From: Prostheceraeus crozeri
Taxonomy: Eukaryota > Platyhelminthes > Polycladida > Euryleptidae
NCBI GenBank assembly: GCA_907163375.1
Contig: CAJQUW010015391.1
Location: forward strand, 744,001-808,000
Reading direction: 5' to 3'
DNA: 64,000 bases
The position numbers and the translations under genes are program-made. This document shows, one piece after another, positions 34,901 to 42,599 of the stretch (positions are counted from its first letter, which is position 1; every line of letters starts with the position of its first letter). Below the pieces are notes generated by a model. It was not told where the DNA came from. It saw only the letters and a list, made by a program, of their open reading frames with translations, and ran no database searches.

Positions 34901-37170
34901 TCTATTTGGACGGATGTGGGCATTTCTTCCACATCAAGGGTGAATGGTATGGCCGTTTCAGGGTAACACTATGGCTAAGTGCATCCAATACATCTACTAG
35001 ATAGCCTGTAGGTACATCATATCAGACAATTAAGAATTGACATCTATATTTGTAAAACTTCGAAGTTTTGATCGAAGATATTCGTCTACTTGTTTTACGG
35101 TATTTAGTGGGTGGAAGCTTAACATCTTTGTGTCAATATACACAGTCGTTTTAATTTGAGAGAACATTGATCACAGAAAGGTATTGCGAATTATTTGAAG
35201 GCACTCAAGTGATTATGTGATTGATTTGTTTGGTTCAAGCATGCTGATTTTTGAAAATCATAATCAAATACTTATTCGATTACTTTCTAGCACTTACTCT
35301 CCAATAAAGTCTTCAATTAATCGCCTATTATTTATCAATTGCTTTCAGTGGAGGTTGTCATCTTATTTTCCTCTTTGTCGGTTTTATCATACATGTTGTT
35401 CTATGGTTCTTTTGTGTAACACATTATAGTTTTCCTAATGTACATGTATATTGCGTTGTAATTTCTATACTAATTGTAATTTAATCAGTTATCACTTCAG
35501 TGACTGATAAATCAGGTACGAAATTCGATAAAAGGACCTCGACTGATTTTTCATAATTATTAGCGAAGAAGGATTATGTGGCCAACCCTCATTTTATTCG
35601 CAAACATAGCGCAGTGGCCACCAAACCTCTAATCTTATCATGTAATAATATGAATAATTGCAATGGCAGTAACGATTTCGGGAGAGCTGTTTCATCGAGG
35701 CATGATTGACTACGATCACGAATTCGACGTGGTGTGTGGTACAAAAAAGATGGCGCAACCGCTCAATCTGCCAGACAAGACAATCTTCTTCAACTGTTTT
35801 CTTCAACAAAGCGCATCATCTCGACATTGAATAGCTACCGCGATCACCCGATTTGGCGACACCAGACTTCTTTCCGGTGAGGTTTCATTAAGGTTAGAGT
35901 TTGCAAAACCAAGGCTACCACAACTGAAGTGCTGAAGAGAAGTATCCGCAATGAAATCACAGCCATCGAACCTGAGCTTTTCCAAAAAGTGATGGACAAT
36001 GTCATTGAAAGGGCCCACTTTGTTAGGTGGAGCGGAGCGGCTATCTAAAAGATGTAATTTTTGAATGTTGGCGCGATAAATCTCCGTTCTTAACCTATGT
36101 TCTGACATATAGAACGTCACAACCTGTTGGAAGATAGATGATTGGCAACCGCTTACTTTCTTGCGCGACTTTTGAAGCACCCTAGACTGATACATTGAAA
36201 TTATGACATTGTGACAAAATCAATAAATGATTCAGTGACATTAGCAAGCAACCAATTTGCAAAACTGTTATCAGTGTAATTCAAACATAAGGAAGTTGTA
36301 TTATCACTAACTCTGTAGCCAGAAACCTCATCTGCTAAACTAGCGTACACCAATCCGGCAATTGGGTAGCTGTCTCACATACCAACAAGATCACTAATTG
36401 GAAGAGCTTCAAGTTGGAGCAGTAATCACACCGGACTTGGATACTGGATTTTAGCAAAAACTGAAAATCATAAAACTGCAATCTGTCATAAACTGCATTA
36501 TTAACGCAATCTGATCAAAAATTCAAAGAATATTTGTTTTTTTTCTTTTCAAATCAATAATATCGTCCGGTTTACGGGACAGGTGCATATTCTGTTTGTT
36601 TTCTGAAAGACCGTCGTGGATTGAGCTCTTGTAACTTTTTGAATTTGCTCGTTTGAATCAGGATGCAAGGATTTCTTTCAGTGTTGACACATTTGTGATT
36701 ATAGATAGCACCAAATCTCGATGTCAGTGAGCCGACTAGTCTTGCACCGGTTTAAAATTGAGCTAGCATCCTGCTATATATAGCAGCTGTTGATTGCAAG
36801 TATTTTTCCAGTGTCCTTGGTTGAATGCTTGGGCTACAGGACATTGAAGCATTCATTAATTAAGAAGATACATGGTTTTCACAAAACTGGTATGTTTTTA
36901 TTGAAATGAAAATAGTTAGTCAAAATATTATCACTTGCAGTTGATATCATTAATTAAGATGCTTTGATCATATTTTAGAAGATATACAAATATTTTCGTG
37001 TTGGATGAACTAACATTCGTGATAAAATTTTCTCTGATTTCTGATGTTGTGCTCCTAAATTTATCTTATTGCTCGTAAACGTTGTGATCACACTAATTGA
37101 CATTTTTATCAGTAGAATATTTTGTCTTTTCCTCGTTTCAGTTTGGATCGTCACTACACAAAAGAAGTGA
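1870..37170 (+). CDS. VAMP2: Synaptobrevin / VAMP (R-SNARE), 3' part of gene with alternative exons
   Basis: This is the gene for the vesicle-membrane R-SNARE, which zips with syntaxin and SNAP-25 to fuse vesicles. The CDS is split over 1870-1948, 6102-6181, one of 12021-12072 or 19214-19265, and one of 33665-33723 or 37142-37170. All junctions have canonical AG acceptors and GT donors and compatible phases. The encoded core ([49 protein letters not shown]) closely matches animal VAMP1/2/3. The N-terminal exons, including the proline-rich start and the RLQQTQAQVDE segment, lie outside the window. I call it the VAMP1/2/3 class; the exact orthologue name is uncertain. The visible introns are about 4.2, 5.8, 7.1, 14.4 and 3.4 kb. 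Confidence 0.95.
2492..3042. repeat. Tandem repeat, three copies, unit about 206 bp
   Basis: Copies begin at about 2492, 2646 and 2852, each starting with aacatcagat and soon followed by cttcttggcggtggcc. The step from copy 2 to copy 3 is 206 bp. The first copy is 52 bp shorter because it lacks the tctgctggataaccatttac to tacaag segment. Copies differ by only a few bases, so the array is young. The unit itself contains a related pair, 'acaagtctacaggataacc' and 'acaagtctgctggataacc', suggesting an older internal duplication. Confidence 0.9.
4476..4769 (-). other. Unassigned open frame of 97 codons
   Basis: This is a minus-strand open frame with an acidic, serine-rich composition (e.g. [27 protein letters not shown]). 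I do not recognise a family. It lies within the first visible VAMP intron on the opposite strand, and no splice context or neighbouring coding piece was found. It may be a decayed transposon fragment or chance. Confidence 0.15.
6102..6181 (+). CDS. VAMP2: VAMP exon: C-terminal half of SNARE helix and juxtamembrane segment
   Basis: The acceptor is tatttcag and the donor is gtaaaa. With one base from the previous exon it reads [16 protein letters not shown], then [11 protein letters not shown], ending in phase 0. This covers the membrane-proximal SNARE layers and the basic-aromatic linker with the paired tryptophans that lie at the bilayer surface. The final Cys-Lys differs from the Leu-Lys of vertebrate VAMP2; a cysteine here is common in invertebrate synaptobrevins and could be a palmitoylation site (inference). 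Confidence 0.95.
6182..8265. other. VAMP intron, simple repeat and unassigned GC-richer patches
   Basis: A short (ATT)n microsatellite lies at about 6344-6363. Two patches, about 7400-7720 and 7850-8040, are GC-richer and have open frames on the + strand with basic composition, but I recognise no family. They may be remnants of transposon coding sequence. Confidence 0.4.
8270..10137. mobile_element. piggyBac-like non-autonomous element with TTAA duplications
   Basis: The element starts cccatttagcgcc right after TTAA (8266-8269) and ends ttccttaaatggg right before TTAA (10138-10141). CCC ends plus a TTAA target duplication are the piggyBac signature. The terminal match is short (CCCATTTA). 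The palindromic word gtaacgttttcgttac lies just inside the left end (8286-8301). A related inverted copy is at 8628-8651 and another is near the right end (9981-10003). The pairing of 8278-8301 with 8628-8651 suggests a smaller MITE at about 8270-8655 inside or at the edge of the longer element. No transposase is recognised; the 145-codon frame at 8166-8603 runs across the left end and is not a gene. Confidence 0.6.
10142..12020. other. VAMP intron, nothing recognised
   Basis: This AT-rich sequence lies between the piggyBac-like element and the first transmembrane exon. Several short open frames overlap on both strands with no recognisable protein motif. Confidence 0.5.
12021..12072 (+). CDS. 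VAMP2: VAMP alternative transmembrane exon A
   Basis: This 52-bp exon has acceptor ttgtgcag and donor gtaaga. It reads [17 protein letters not shown] in phase 0 and ends with one base, G, of a Val codon completed by either last exon. It is the conserved form: MMIILG and the isoleucine run match the transmembrane anchor of vertebrate VAMP2. Exon B at 19214-19265 has the same length and the same phases, so the two can replace each other but cannot be joined without shifting the frame (52 is not a multiple of 3). Confidence 0.95.
12073..12645. other. VAMP intron, nothing recognised
   Basis: This is the intron sequence just after transmembrane exon A. No repeat or coding motif was recognised. 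Confidence 0.5.
13124..13774. mobile_element. hAT non-autonomous element with 8-bp target duplication
   Basis: Its ends are inverted copies of CAGGGGTGCGCAACC, a classic hAT (Charlie-like) terminus. It is flanked by an exact 8-bp duplication atctaaag (13116-13123 and 13775-13782). Subterminal gccgc-containing motifs occur on both sides. The 651-bp length and absence of any transposase frame make it non-autonomous. The perfect target duplication suggests recent insertion relative to its host element. Confidence 0.92.
13784..13965. repeat. Foldback repeat (MITE-like), about 180 bp
   Basis: The left arm runs from gagaaattgaagta through taagccaatac and gcgtcgttatcatcagggca. The right arm holds the inverted partners tgccctgatggtaacgacgc, gtattggctta and tacttcaattccctc. 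The arms are about 75-80 bp with a short AT loop. It starts one base after the hAT target duplication, so the hAT inserted at or beside its edge. Confidence 0.8.
14563..15285. mobile_element. Long foldback element with TA target duplication (copy 1)
   Basis: The arms are about 280 bp each (14563-14845 and 15006-15285) with only occasional mismatches, around a spacer of about 160 bp. The tips are GTCCGGCAGCCAGAACGAG and its exact inverse, flanked by TA on both sides (14561-14562, 15286-15287), as for Tc1/mariner-type insertions. The near identity of the arms suggests a young insertion or arm homogenisation. Two diverged relatives are at about 30248-30690 and 54745-55525. No transposase frame was seen. 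Confidence 0.9.
15288..19213. other. VAMP intron between the alternative transmembrane exons
   Basis: Apart from the small inverted repeat at 16137-16366 and short agaatttcag direct repeats near 16000-16060, I recognise nothing here. The open frames at 15380-15861 and 16514-16853 overlap in both directions and lack motifs. Confidence 0.5.
16137..16366. repeat. Small inverted repeat (MITE-like)
   Basis: The left arm aatgcccaccaaactcgatt-tcg (about 16152-16175) is matched by the inverted arm cgaaatcgagtttgatgtgg (about 16331-16350), with weaker pairing further out. The total is about 230 bp. No target duplication was established. Confidence 0.55.
19214..19265 (+). CDS. VAMP2: VAMP alternative transmembrane exon B
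   Basis: This 52-bp exon has acceptor cgattttag and donor gtatgt. It reads [17 protein letters not shown] in phase 0 and ends, like exon A, with one base of the next codon. It matches exon A in length, phases, initial Met and hydrophobic pattern but has a different sequence (Trp-Ala-Val start, valine-rich). It is best explained as a duplicated, mutually exclusive transmembrane exon. It is open and cleanly spliced, so a decayed copy is less likely. No transcript evidence is available here. Confidence 0.88.
19266..20034. other. VAMP intron, nothing recognised
   Basis: No repeat or coding motif was seen between transmembrane exon B and the foldback at 20035. Confidence 0.5.
20035..20640. repeat. 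Foldback repeat, about 600 bp
   Basis: The left arm at about 20067-20200 (tcaaatttgtctaaaat, aatgaatcaatcgtcac, tactttttg) is matched by an inverted right arm at about 20467-20615 with the same words (gtgacgattgattcatt, agacaaatttgaaaa). Identity is roughly 75-80% by eye. The middle, about 265 bp, shows nothing. It is a MITE-like element of unknown family. Confidence 0.75.
21314..21514. repeat. Foldback repeat, about 200 bp
   Basis: The arms are about 65-70 bp. The left reads cttgtgaaaacgaccat, then catgtttcaggtggattcac. The right holds the inverse gtgaatccacctgaaacatg, then atggtcgtttccacaag. The loop is AT-rich. It is MITE-like; no family is assigned. Confidence 0.8.
21515..23340. other. 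VAMP intron, nothing recognised
   Basis: This AT-rich sequence has no repeat structure or coding motif that I could see. Confidence 0.5.
23767..25478. mobile_element. hAT non-autonomous element, 1.7 kb, with 8-bp target duplication
   Basis: It starts ctgggttggc and ends gccaaccctg, inverted copies of an hAT-type CAGGGTTGG tip with one change on the left. An exact 8-bp duplication ccataaac flanks it (23759-23766 and 25479-25486). Subterminal arrays of (c/g)ggtaaaaac- and ggctaaaact-type words occur at both ends in inverted orientation (23775-23870 and 25405-25470), as expected for transposase-binding repeats. No transposase frame was seen; a tRNA-like patch lies inside at 24348-24412. Confidence 0.9.
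24348..24412 (-). repeat. tRNA-derived SINE head (tentative)
   Basis: On the minus strand a D-arm-like gctctttgatagagcg, an anticodon-arm-like region and a T-arm/B-box-like cccgggttcaaatc follow in the order and spacing of a tRNA. The acceptor stem does not close and the A box is weak, so this is not a functional tRNA gene. It looks like the 5' head of a tRNA-derived SINE within the hAT element. Confidence 0.35.
25651..28260. other. VAMP intron; short inverted repeats only
   Basis: This holds a hairpin at 27980-28098. A terminal-like word aagggatcgtccataa at 27561-27576 has an inverted counterpart at 32070-32085. No coding motif is recognised elsewhere. Confidence 0.5.
27980..28098. repeat. 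Inverted repeat / hairpin
   Basis: The arm tagtgcaaagatatccatctt at about 27980-28000 pairs with aagatggatattttgcacta at about 28074-28093. The loop contains a second small palindrome, cgcccttcgggc. The family is unknown. Confidence 0.6.
28261..28343. repeat. Hairpin downstream of Crypton ORF
   Basis: The arms at 28261-28290 and 28314-28343 are inverted copies with one mismatch in 30 (gaagttccaggacattctgg and its partner). The 23-bp loop contains another tgtcctgga. Confidence 0.85.
28389..29753 (-). pseudogene. Crypton transposase (DUF3504-type tyrosine recombinase), one in-frame stop
   Basis: The frame starts [13 protein letters not shown] at 29753. The N-terminal part has a core-binding helical region ([28 protein letters not shown]) and a basic linker (AKPRKRAAV). 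The catalytic domain follows ([20 protein letters not shown] with the first Arg; LRRTVTNRL). The C-terminal part reads [19 protein letters not shown], then the FNNCTVTI tail typical of these proteins. A TAA at 28656-28658 separates SSGIN from EVIRKK. Two usually conserved histidines (in the NHSLRR and TGH motifs) are Ser and Arg here. Together these changes suggest an inactive copy. The rest is open for over 360 codons, so decay is mild. Related domains occur in host proteins such as ZMYM and QRICH1. Confidence 0.85.
29829..30105. repeat. Nested palindromes upstream of Crypton
   Basis: A unit tatataataaaggactgat, then gaggatt and ccatgct, occurs three times: about 29829-29868 and 29984-30020 in + orientation, and about 30064-30105 inverted. 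Between the last two is an exact 17-bp-arm hairpin (30024-30040 with 30047-30063, loop ctcacg). Another palindrome, catggaaatctaaatag with its inverse, spans 29907-29973. The word catggatatcttggacttta also repeats directly at about 29812 and 29874. Confidence 0.85.
30248..30690. mobile_element. Diverged half-copy of the long foldback family (copy 2)
   Basis: From cttgacttgaaatgtcttcaggtaatttcc to the tip-like cagaaactcgttctggctg, this matches the spacer and right arm of the 14563-15285 element, including cccattggattta, ctgacaa-aagaggaac and ctgcagacgcgc. The opposite arm is missing or unrecognisable, and divergence is clearly greater than in copy 1. Confidence 0.75.
30691..33664. other. VAMP intron, nothing coding recognised
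   Basis: A minus-strand frame at 30921-31160 and the inverted word ttatggacgatccct at 32071-32085 are the only notable items. The latter mirrors 27562-27576 and may be the tip of an old DNA transposon. No motif could be assigned. Confidence 0.45.
33665..33723 (+). CDS. VAMP2: VAMP alternative last exon 1 (proline-rich tail)
   Basis: The acceptor is ctcctttcag. With the G from the transmembrane exon it reads [19 protein letters not shown] and then TAG (33721-33723). This adds a 19-residue tail after the membrane anchor, longer and more polar than the short C-terminus of vertebrate VAMP2. The tail would lie in the vesicle lumen or outside the cell after fusion. Phase fits both transmembrane exons. 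I saw no clear AATAAA close downstream. Confidence 0.85.
33724..35600. other. VAMP 3' region / intron, nothing recognised
   Basis: This holds the 3' UTR of the first last exon and/or the intron to the second. The 118-codon minus-strand frame at 34379-34735 has no recognisable motif and is not called. Confidence 0.45.
35640..36065 (+). pseudogene. Tc1/mariner-like transposase remnant (C-terminal half)
   Basis: Translated pieces on the + strand read [20 protein letters not shown], then a broken SPDLT-like stretch ([16 protein letters not shown]), then [20 protein letters not shown] and [13 protein letters not shown]. This is the order DGAtAHtAr ... WPPRSPDLTapDFFLWG ... LK.nIr.EI..I.pel..kVm found in IS630/Tc1/mariner-superfamily transposases of invertebrates. 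The frame is interrupted more than once and no inverted repeats were found, so it is an old fragment. Confidence 0.75.
36066..37141. other. Nothing recognised before the second last exon
   Basis: This AT-rich sequence sits between the transposase remnant and the alternative last exon at 37142. It shows no motif or repeat. Confidence 0.5.
37142..37170 (+). CDS. VAMP2: VAMP alternative last exon 2 (short basic tail)
   Basis: The acceptor is a good pyrimidine tract, tcttttcctcgtttcag. With the G from the transmembrane exon it reads VWIVTTQKK and then TGA. Short tails after the anchor are usual in synaptobrevins. The phase matches both transmembrane exons, as does the last exon at 33665. It is short, so support rests on the strong acceptor, the matching phase and the position after the other last exon. 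Confidence 0.7.
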
Positions 37171-37884
37171 TATCGAACTGCCTAGAGAAATTAAAACCTT
37201 GCTATTTTCGAATTTCCTGCCGAATGGAGCTTGACATTGAGAAGAATCTCATCCCACTTATTTCTTTTGTTCATTTTTGATTCTGACTACGGCGTCTCGA
37301 ATTCCCCTTTTCAACAGTGATATCTCTTTGAAATTCCAAAATGAAGCAGCTTTGTCTGAGGAACAGAAACAGTATATAGATTGTGTACCTTTACATCATA
37401 TCTGATAATAGTGTCACTGTTTGGGATTATTCTGACAGGAATAGTTGTCACACTTTTGTCGTTTTATAGTATTGAATTTGGAGACGTATTATTGTTTGTG
37501 AATATCACCTATTTCAGTCGATTGGTGCTGGATTGTAATCTCAAACTCAAAGCAATATGAGGATTCTATTTTTCACTACCTCAAGATATCGACGTATTGT
37601 GCATTCGGATAATGGAGCCAACTTCTAGAAGCAAGTTTCCGCTGCTATTTTTGAAATCGTTGGTCATATGTTATTCAGTGTACAAAATTTGCCATGTTTA
37701 TCGTCTTTGTGAATATGTGTGTAGAATGTTTTACTTTTTCATGATGCAGTTGAATTATTCTTGTGCGTCATAGGAGCATCATTAATACAAATGTCTTTTC
37801 TGACCTGAAATACGTTTTGATTTTTTATCTCTAAGCATAGAATGAAGAACTATTCTCTCTGCAATCGCCTGTGTAGGCCTACTA
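37171..37884. other. VAMP 3' UTR / intergenic
   Basis: This is the sequence between the last VAMP exon and the mariner-like element. No firm polyadenylation signal was identified and nothing else is recognised. Confidence 0.4.
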
Positions 37885-39256
37885 CCGGGTGTTTCAAAAG
37901 TTTTAGTACGAGAACTTTACTAGTATTTTATGAGTTTAATCGGTGTTGAATCAACTTTATGATAACATTATAGAGAAATTCAAACATACTAGCACATAAC
38001 TCGAAAACATATCCTCGTGATTCACGACACAAAATCTCATGGTGTCTCGATACATTCGCAAAGGAATTCCGTGAATTTTGTTTTCAATTGCTTATCTTAG
38101 GGACTGAAGATCTTCGTAACGTCTATTGTTGGCAAACACTAAAGATTTGAGATATGGCCAACACCAAAAGTCACGGAGTTAGGTCGGGACTCCTGGCAGG
38201 CCACTCGATCGGGCCTCGACGTCCAATCCATCGACCATTCAACTTGCTGTCAAAAATTTCTCTCACTTTCACTGCGTAATGTGAAGAAGCGCCATCTTGC
38301 TGATAATGTGAACTTATGTTTCGGGAGAAGTAAGGGACATGTTCAGTCAAAATCACACAGCATCTGTCCCCAGTCATTGTTTGTTCCGAAATATCCAAAC
38401 CAATTAGCCCATTCCATCCTATTGCTGCCCATACAGTAAGGTACTGAGTAGCATGGGTCTTACTCTGCAATTTCCAATGAGGATTTTCAGCAGCTCAATA
38501 ATGAGTATTGTGTTTGTTGATGCTTCCCGACAGATAGAAATTGCACTCATCAGAGAAGACAATTTTTCTTGACCATGAAGGATCTCCGCGAAATCGGTCA
38601 ATCATTATTTCGCAGAATTGCAGGCGCCTGTCCTCATCCCCATCAAAGAGCAATTGGCAACAGCTGGCCATTCAGGCTTCATTCCAGATTTATTTAGGCA
38701 ACGAAACACACGATGGAGAGATGTCATTGTCACGAGCAATTTGGCGTATATGATTGTGGATTTTCATTCACTTCTTCTTGAACGAGTTCAAGTGAATCAT
38801 CACTGGATGCCGTTACAGGACGCCCTGATCTTGGTCTGTCTTTCGATAACGAACCGGTTTCCAACAGTTTCAATTTCCAATAATTAACCTGTGATCTTGA
38901 TGGAGGATTTCGTCCGTACTTCTCTTCAAACTTTCGCCTGAATTTTCGTAGGCGAGAGCCCAGGCACAGCACATGACTTGCTCTTCAAGCGAATACATTG
39001 TGAATGATTTCACGATGATAATTACATCGTCAACTTTCACTAACAAAATTCAAAATCATCGTTGATTCGGCTGCCGTGTTCTAGTATTGTATCGATCATA
39101 GCCATCTTATTCAACAATTCAAGAATTTCAAACTCATCCTCCACAGTCATGTAGATTGACTGAATAGTTTAGGCTACCTTTTTGACTTGATTCAACACCG
39201 ATTAAACTCATATAATATTAGTAAAATTCTTGTACTAAAACTTTTGAAACACCCGG
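37885..39256 (-). mobile_element. Tc1/mariner-like transposon with 70-bp inverted repeats
   Basis: The ends are inverted copies of ccgggtgtttcaaaagtttt continuing to gagtttaatcggtgttgaat (37885-37953 and 39187-39256), about 90% identical. The 1372-bp length and a single transposase on the minus strand fit the IS630/Tc1/mariner superfamily. No clear TA duplication is visible at the edges. Its right end lies 30 bp from the first 13-bp repeat of the next transposon. Confidence 0.88.
38000..38998 (-). pseudogene. Tc1/mariner-like transposase, frameshifted
   Basis: It starts MYSLEEQVMCCAW at 38998. A frame change leads to KFRRKFEEKYGRNPPSRSQV and LLETGSLSKDRPRSGRP, the paired helix-turn-helix DNA-binding part. 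Further on come HYQQDGASSHYAVKVREIF and GRRGPIEWPARSPDLTP, holding the second catalytic Asp region and the PDLTP motif. A second frame change gives YLKSLVFANN. At least two frameshifts make it inactive, but the motifs are well preserved, so it is younger than the remnants at 35.6, 58.3 and 62.8 kb. Confidence 0.85.
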
Positions 39257-39285
39257 AATTATATCAGACATGGTAAATTCCATTT

Positions 39286-39697
39286 GTTCGCTCGTAACGC
39301 CGTGCGCACTTAAAACTGTTCTTATGATTTGACAAGACATTATCATCACTCATGTCATACATCATATTACCAAATTTTCATAATGAAATCACATGATTAT
39401 AAATTTGAAGTTCAACTAGCCTTAGTATACCCACGAGAACTCAATTTGTGCCATGTTCACTCGTAACGAAATTCGGACATGACTTTGGTGATCTCTTTTT
39501 TAATTCAAAAACTCTGCTCTGTTACACCGAATTTGATAAAATAAATTCTTGTAGGTTATCAATAGTGGTCTAATATTTAAGTACGTGTCAACTTTTCCGA
39601 AAAAGAATCACTTATACTGTGAAAAAATTGGCTAGGATTCTGTTCGCTCGTAACTTACTTTGCGTTCGCTCGTAACATTTATGTGTTCGCTCGTAAC
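39286..39697 (+). repeat. Cluster of five 13-bp words GTTCGCTCGTAAC
   Basis: Copies are at 39286-39298, 39455-39467 (GTTCACTCGTAAC), 39642-39654, 39664-39676 and 39685-39697. The last three are spaced about 21-22 bp start to start. Such direct subterminal words are usually transposase-binding sites (inference). Confidence 0.9.
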
Positions 39698-39838
39698 AGG
39701 CCTGACCAATTTACCATCATGAAGAAAAACCATAGATTTGTAAAATTCTTTACTGAAACATACACTCCTCAAATAGAAGTATAAAACGAATAGTTTATGA
39801 ACTGAACATGAATGCATGTATAAAATACACTAAGAAAT

Positions 39839-41857
39839 TCACATGTCAAAGACATTCATTTCAAACTGAACACGATTTTGTCGACATGGAAGTGGTTGAG
39901 AATCAACTTTCCGTAACTCATGCAAGTAATACCATGATGAAGCTTCCGGGAGAAGAACAAAATTATTTGTCATGATTGAATGCTGTTTATAAAAATTCAC
40001 TTCAGCTTGCGCATTTTCAACATCGATCTGAGTGACTTTCCACAAAAATTTTTGCACGGATCTTTGATCGTACTATGTACATCAGCAATACAAAAATCAT
40101 TAACTTTGATTTCAGCAGAGATTCTCTCCGGTTCGGTAGCTACACTCTGGTATGCGTGTTTACTCACTGGTTCCGGTGAAACAGGTAACAAAACTGTTTA
40201 TTCTAACCACTTTCAGATACGCACCAAAAATGAGAATTGCGTATATCATGTAAATGAACAGCATTTTCAAATACATCATTCGATTTCAACAAGTCAGCTT
40301 TTTCTGCTACGTCATTACACAGAATCGGGATAATTGAAGTTAGCCTATCAATGAGAGCATCCCGAAAGTCTTCGTTTTTTTGAACACAATGAGAACGTCT
40401 CATTACGCTCTCGTACACCATCCGTTTTGCCGTCCCCCTATCCCATCGACTGGTCCTTTTCCATGACCACTTGCAAAAAAATTCCAAACTACTGTTTTCA
40501 GTCTATATCTCTCTAACAGAACAGGCAGAAAACTGTACATAAATCTGTTTTTATATTGGGACGATGGTCCATCTGACCAGAACGAGATCTCTCGGGCATT
40601 CGTCAGGTCAAGTTTCTCAAGAATTTCTATCAGAAAAACACAAATGGTCATTTTTGAATGTTCGGCCGAGTCACTTGCAACAACAAAAGATTTCATACCG
40701 GCAGAACTCCATACGCAACATGTAAAAACAGAAATCAATTTGTGACCCCAATAACCACTTTGAATCTCATCTTGAATTTTACAGTTATAATTTTCTGCAA
40801 AATCAGTTTGAATTATAACTAAGCCGGGATCAGATGTAACCAAAGACTTACACAGCTCAAAATTTTTTGACTGGTTCCTCTTGATTTGGTGATGTCTCAC
40901 GAAGGTCTCTAAACAATCCTTAAATTCGTCCAGTGCCTGTCGAACTGAATTTTTAATGTTAGTTTTACATAGTCCGGAAGGGATGGACTGCCATTTACTA
41001 TACAATATGACAGCTTCAAAATCAATAACAGTAAGGGAATCACAGTAATTTATGACAGATTTTGACAAACAATCATGACAGGAGAACTGTTTGCAGTCAA
41101 CATGCTCAAAGACGAGATTATTCGTCAACCATTTACTGTCGTAGGGGTGAACACCTATAATATAATCCGATTTCGACAAACTCGTGACTAGACTGATAAA
41201 ATTTTCATGAAGTTTACAAAGACAAACACATTCTGGGGTTTGTCGGGATAGCAAAACATGAACAGGTCTAACTCACAAAATTTGGAAAATGAGAGTTTTA
41301 TCTCAGGATTTTCAAGTATAAACATACCGTACGCTTCACGAAGAGTGTAGTGTAAATGTCGTTTTTGAAATTTGGTTTTTTATGTTTAGATCGTACAATA
41401 ACTACATCACGGATACCTGGGCTCATACGACTTATATCATCACGCTGAAAGAATGAAGAAACTTGAGCACTCACTTCATCTGGAATCTGTCTTCCATTAC
41501 TACTGGATGATGTATCACCAGATTTTAATCCCACTAGTGATGTCGCAAGCTGTTCTATAATTATCTTCCGCTTTCTCGGTGATGTAGGTAGCAGTTTCCG
41601 GACTCGATGTACAGCTTTCATCTTCGTCGACTTGGAAGAGTAGATACTGTCAATTGATTCATTGAGTTTATCGGAGTTTTTTTGTTTCTTTTTTTCTCTG
41701 AATTTCCGCATGCGCAATTTTGCCCCTTGCTTCACTCCTTCATATTTTAGTTTGTCCTTTTTAATTTTCATTCTGTATCGGGAGTGCCGCTCCTTGTCAC
41801 TGGATTTGAATGCTTTGTCTTCTCGTCTCTTTAACCGAAATAATTTTCCTCGCTGGG
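39839..41857 (-). pseudogene. Putative transposase of the unnamed transposon
   Basis: The order from the N-terminal side is as follows. A highly basic segment comes first (GKLFRLKRREDKAF, KLRMRKFREKKKQKN), then KMKAVHRVRKLLPTSPRKRK. A Cys-rich linker follows (CVCLCKLHENF, CKQFSCHDCLSK). The core has three Asp motifs: VIIQTDFAENYNCKIQDEIQ, ISFWSDGPSSQYKNRFMYSF and SGHGKGPVDGIGG. The C-terminal part includes ISAEIKVNDFCIADV and WKVTQIDVENAQAEVNFY. The three Asp motifs resemble an RNase H-fold DDD/E transposase core, but I cannot name the superfamily. The frame changes at least three times, and the 5' end is cut by the element inserted at 41858. Upstream host sequence resumes as GCRQRGKLF across the insertion. 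Confidence 0.7.
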
Positions 41858-42112
41858 ATCCCAGTAAACATTGTGACGTCATTTCGACGTCCCATTGATG
41901 TCATCATGCGTCTGAGACGTCTATGACCAGAACGGGATGTCACAGTGACCTCCCATCAAAGACGTCAGAATGACCGCCTGTATATGACGTCACTGTGACA
42001 TCCAAAGTGTGACCATAAACATGATCAATGAGCCACAACCACAAAGAGTCATGAAATTATGACGTTTACTCTATGATGAATGATTTCCACTTAATTGCAT
42101 TAAGTTTTGGGA

Positions 42113-42560
42113 CTATCTTTTTTAATTTCCATTCTCGAACTCTCGCTTTCTCACTCACTTCATCTCTCTCCTCGCTTTTCTTGATACTTTTTCTTCTGAT
42201 AATGATTCTCTGTCATAGCCTAATTTCTCTTCTTCTTTCCTCTTCTCTTTCTCCCTATTTCTATTCATCTCTCAACTCAATTCTTTTCTTCCTCCTCTTC
42301 TATTTCTCCCCACTTCTCTTCATTTTCTTCTCTTGTTCCAATTCATCATTTCTCTTCTTCTTCCATATCTCTTCTCACTTCTCTTTTTCCTCCTCTCCTT
42401 TCTCTATGATTTCTCATTCTTCCTCCTCTACTTTGTCTCCTCATTTCTCTCATTTATCTTCCTTTTATTCTTCTGTTTCCTTATCAGCTCTTCTTTTTCT
42501 TCTTCTATTTCTTATTCTCCCATCAATCTGTTTTCTGCTTTGTTTTTATCTAAAATCGAT
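42113..42560 (+). repeat. Polypyrimidine (CT-rich) tract
   Basis: About 450 bp are almost only C and T on the + strand, in irregular ttctcttcttcc-like runs. It produces a spurious 167-codon frame of Ser, Phe and Leu. Such tracts can form triplex DNA or slow replication (known behaviour of polypurine-polypyrimidine DNA). It is part of the 41858-45846 element. Confidence 0.9.
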
Positions 42561-42599
42561 GTATCTTTTAAAATAACATAATGTAAAAATTCATCATTA

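Noticed and set aside
39839-41857. Retroviral or LTR integrase
   Set aside because: The Asp motifs differ from integrase, there is no zinc HHCC motif and no LTRs or gag/RT lie nearby; DNA-transposon-like repeats flank it.
42073-42576. 167-codon open frame
   Set aside because: It is a by-product of the CT-rich tract; the product is only Ser, Phe and Leu with no domain.
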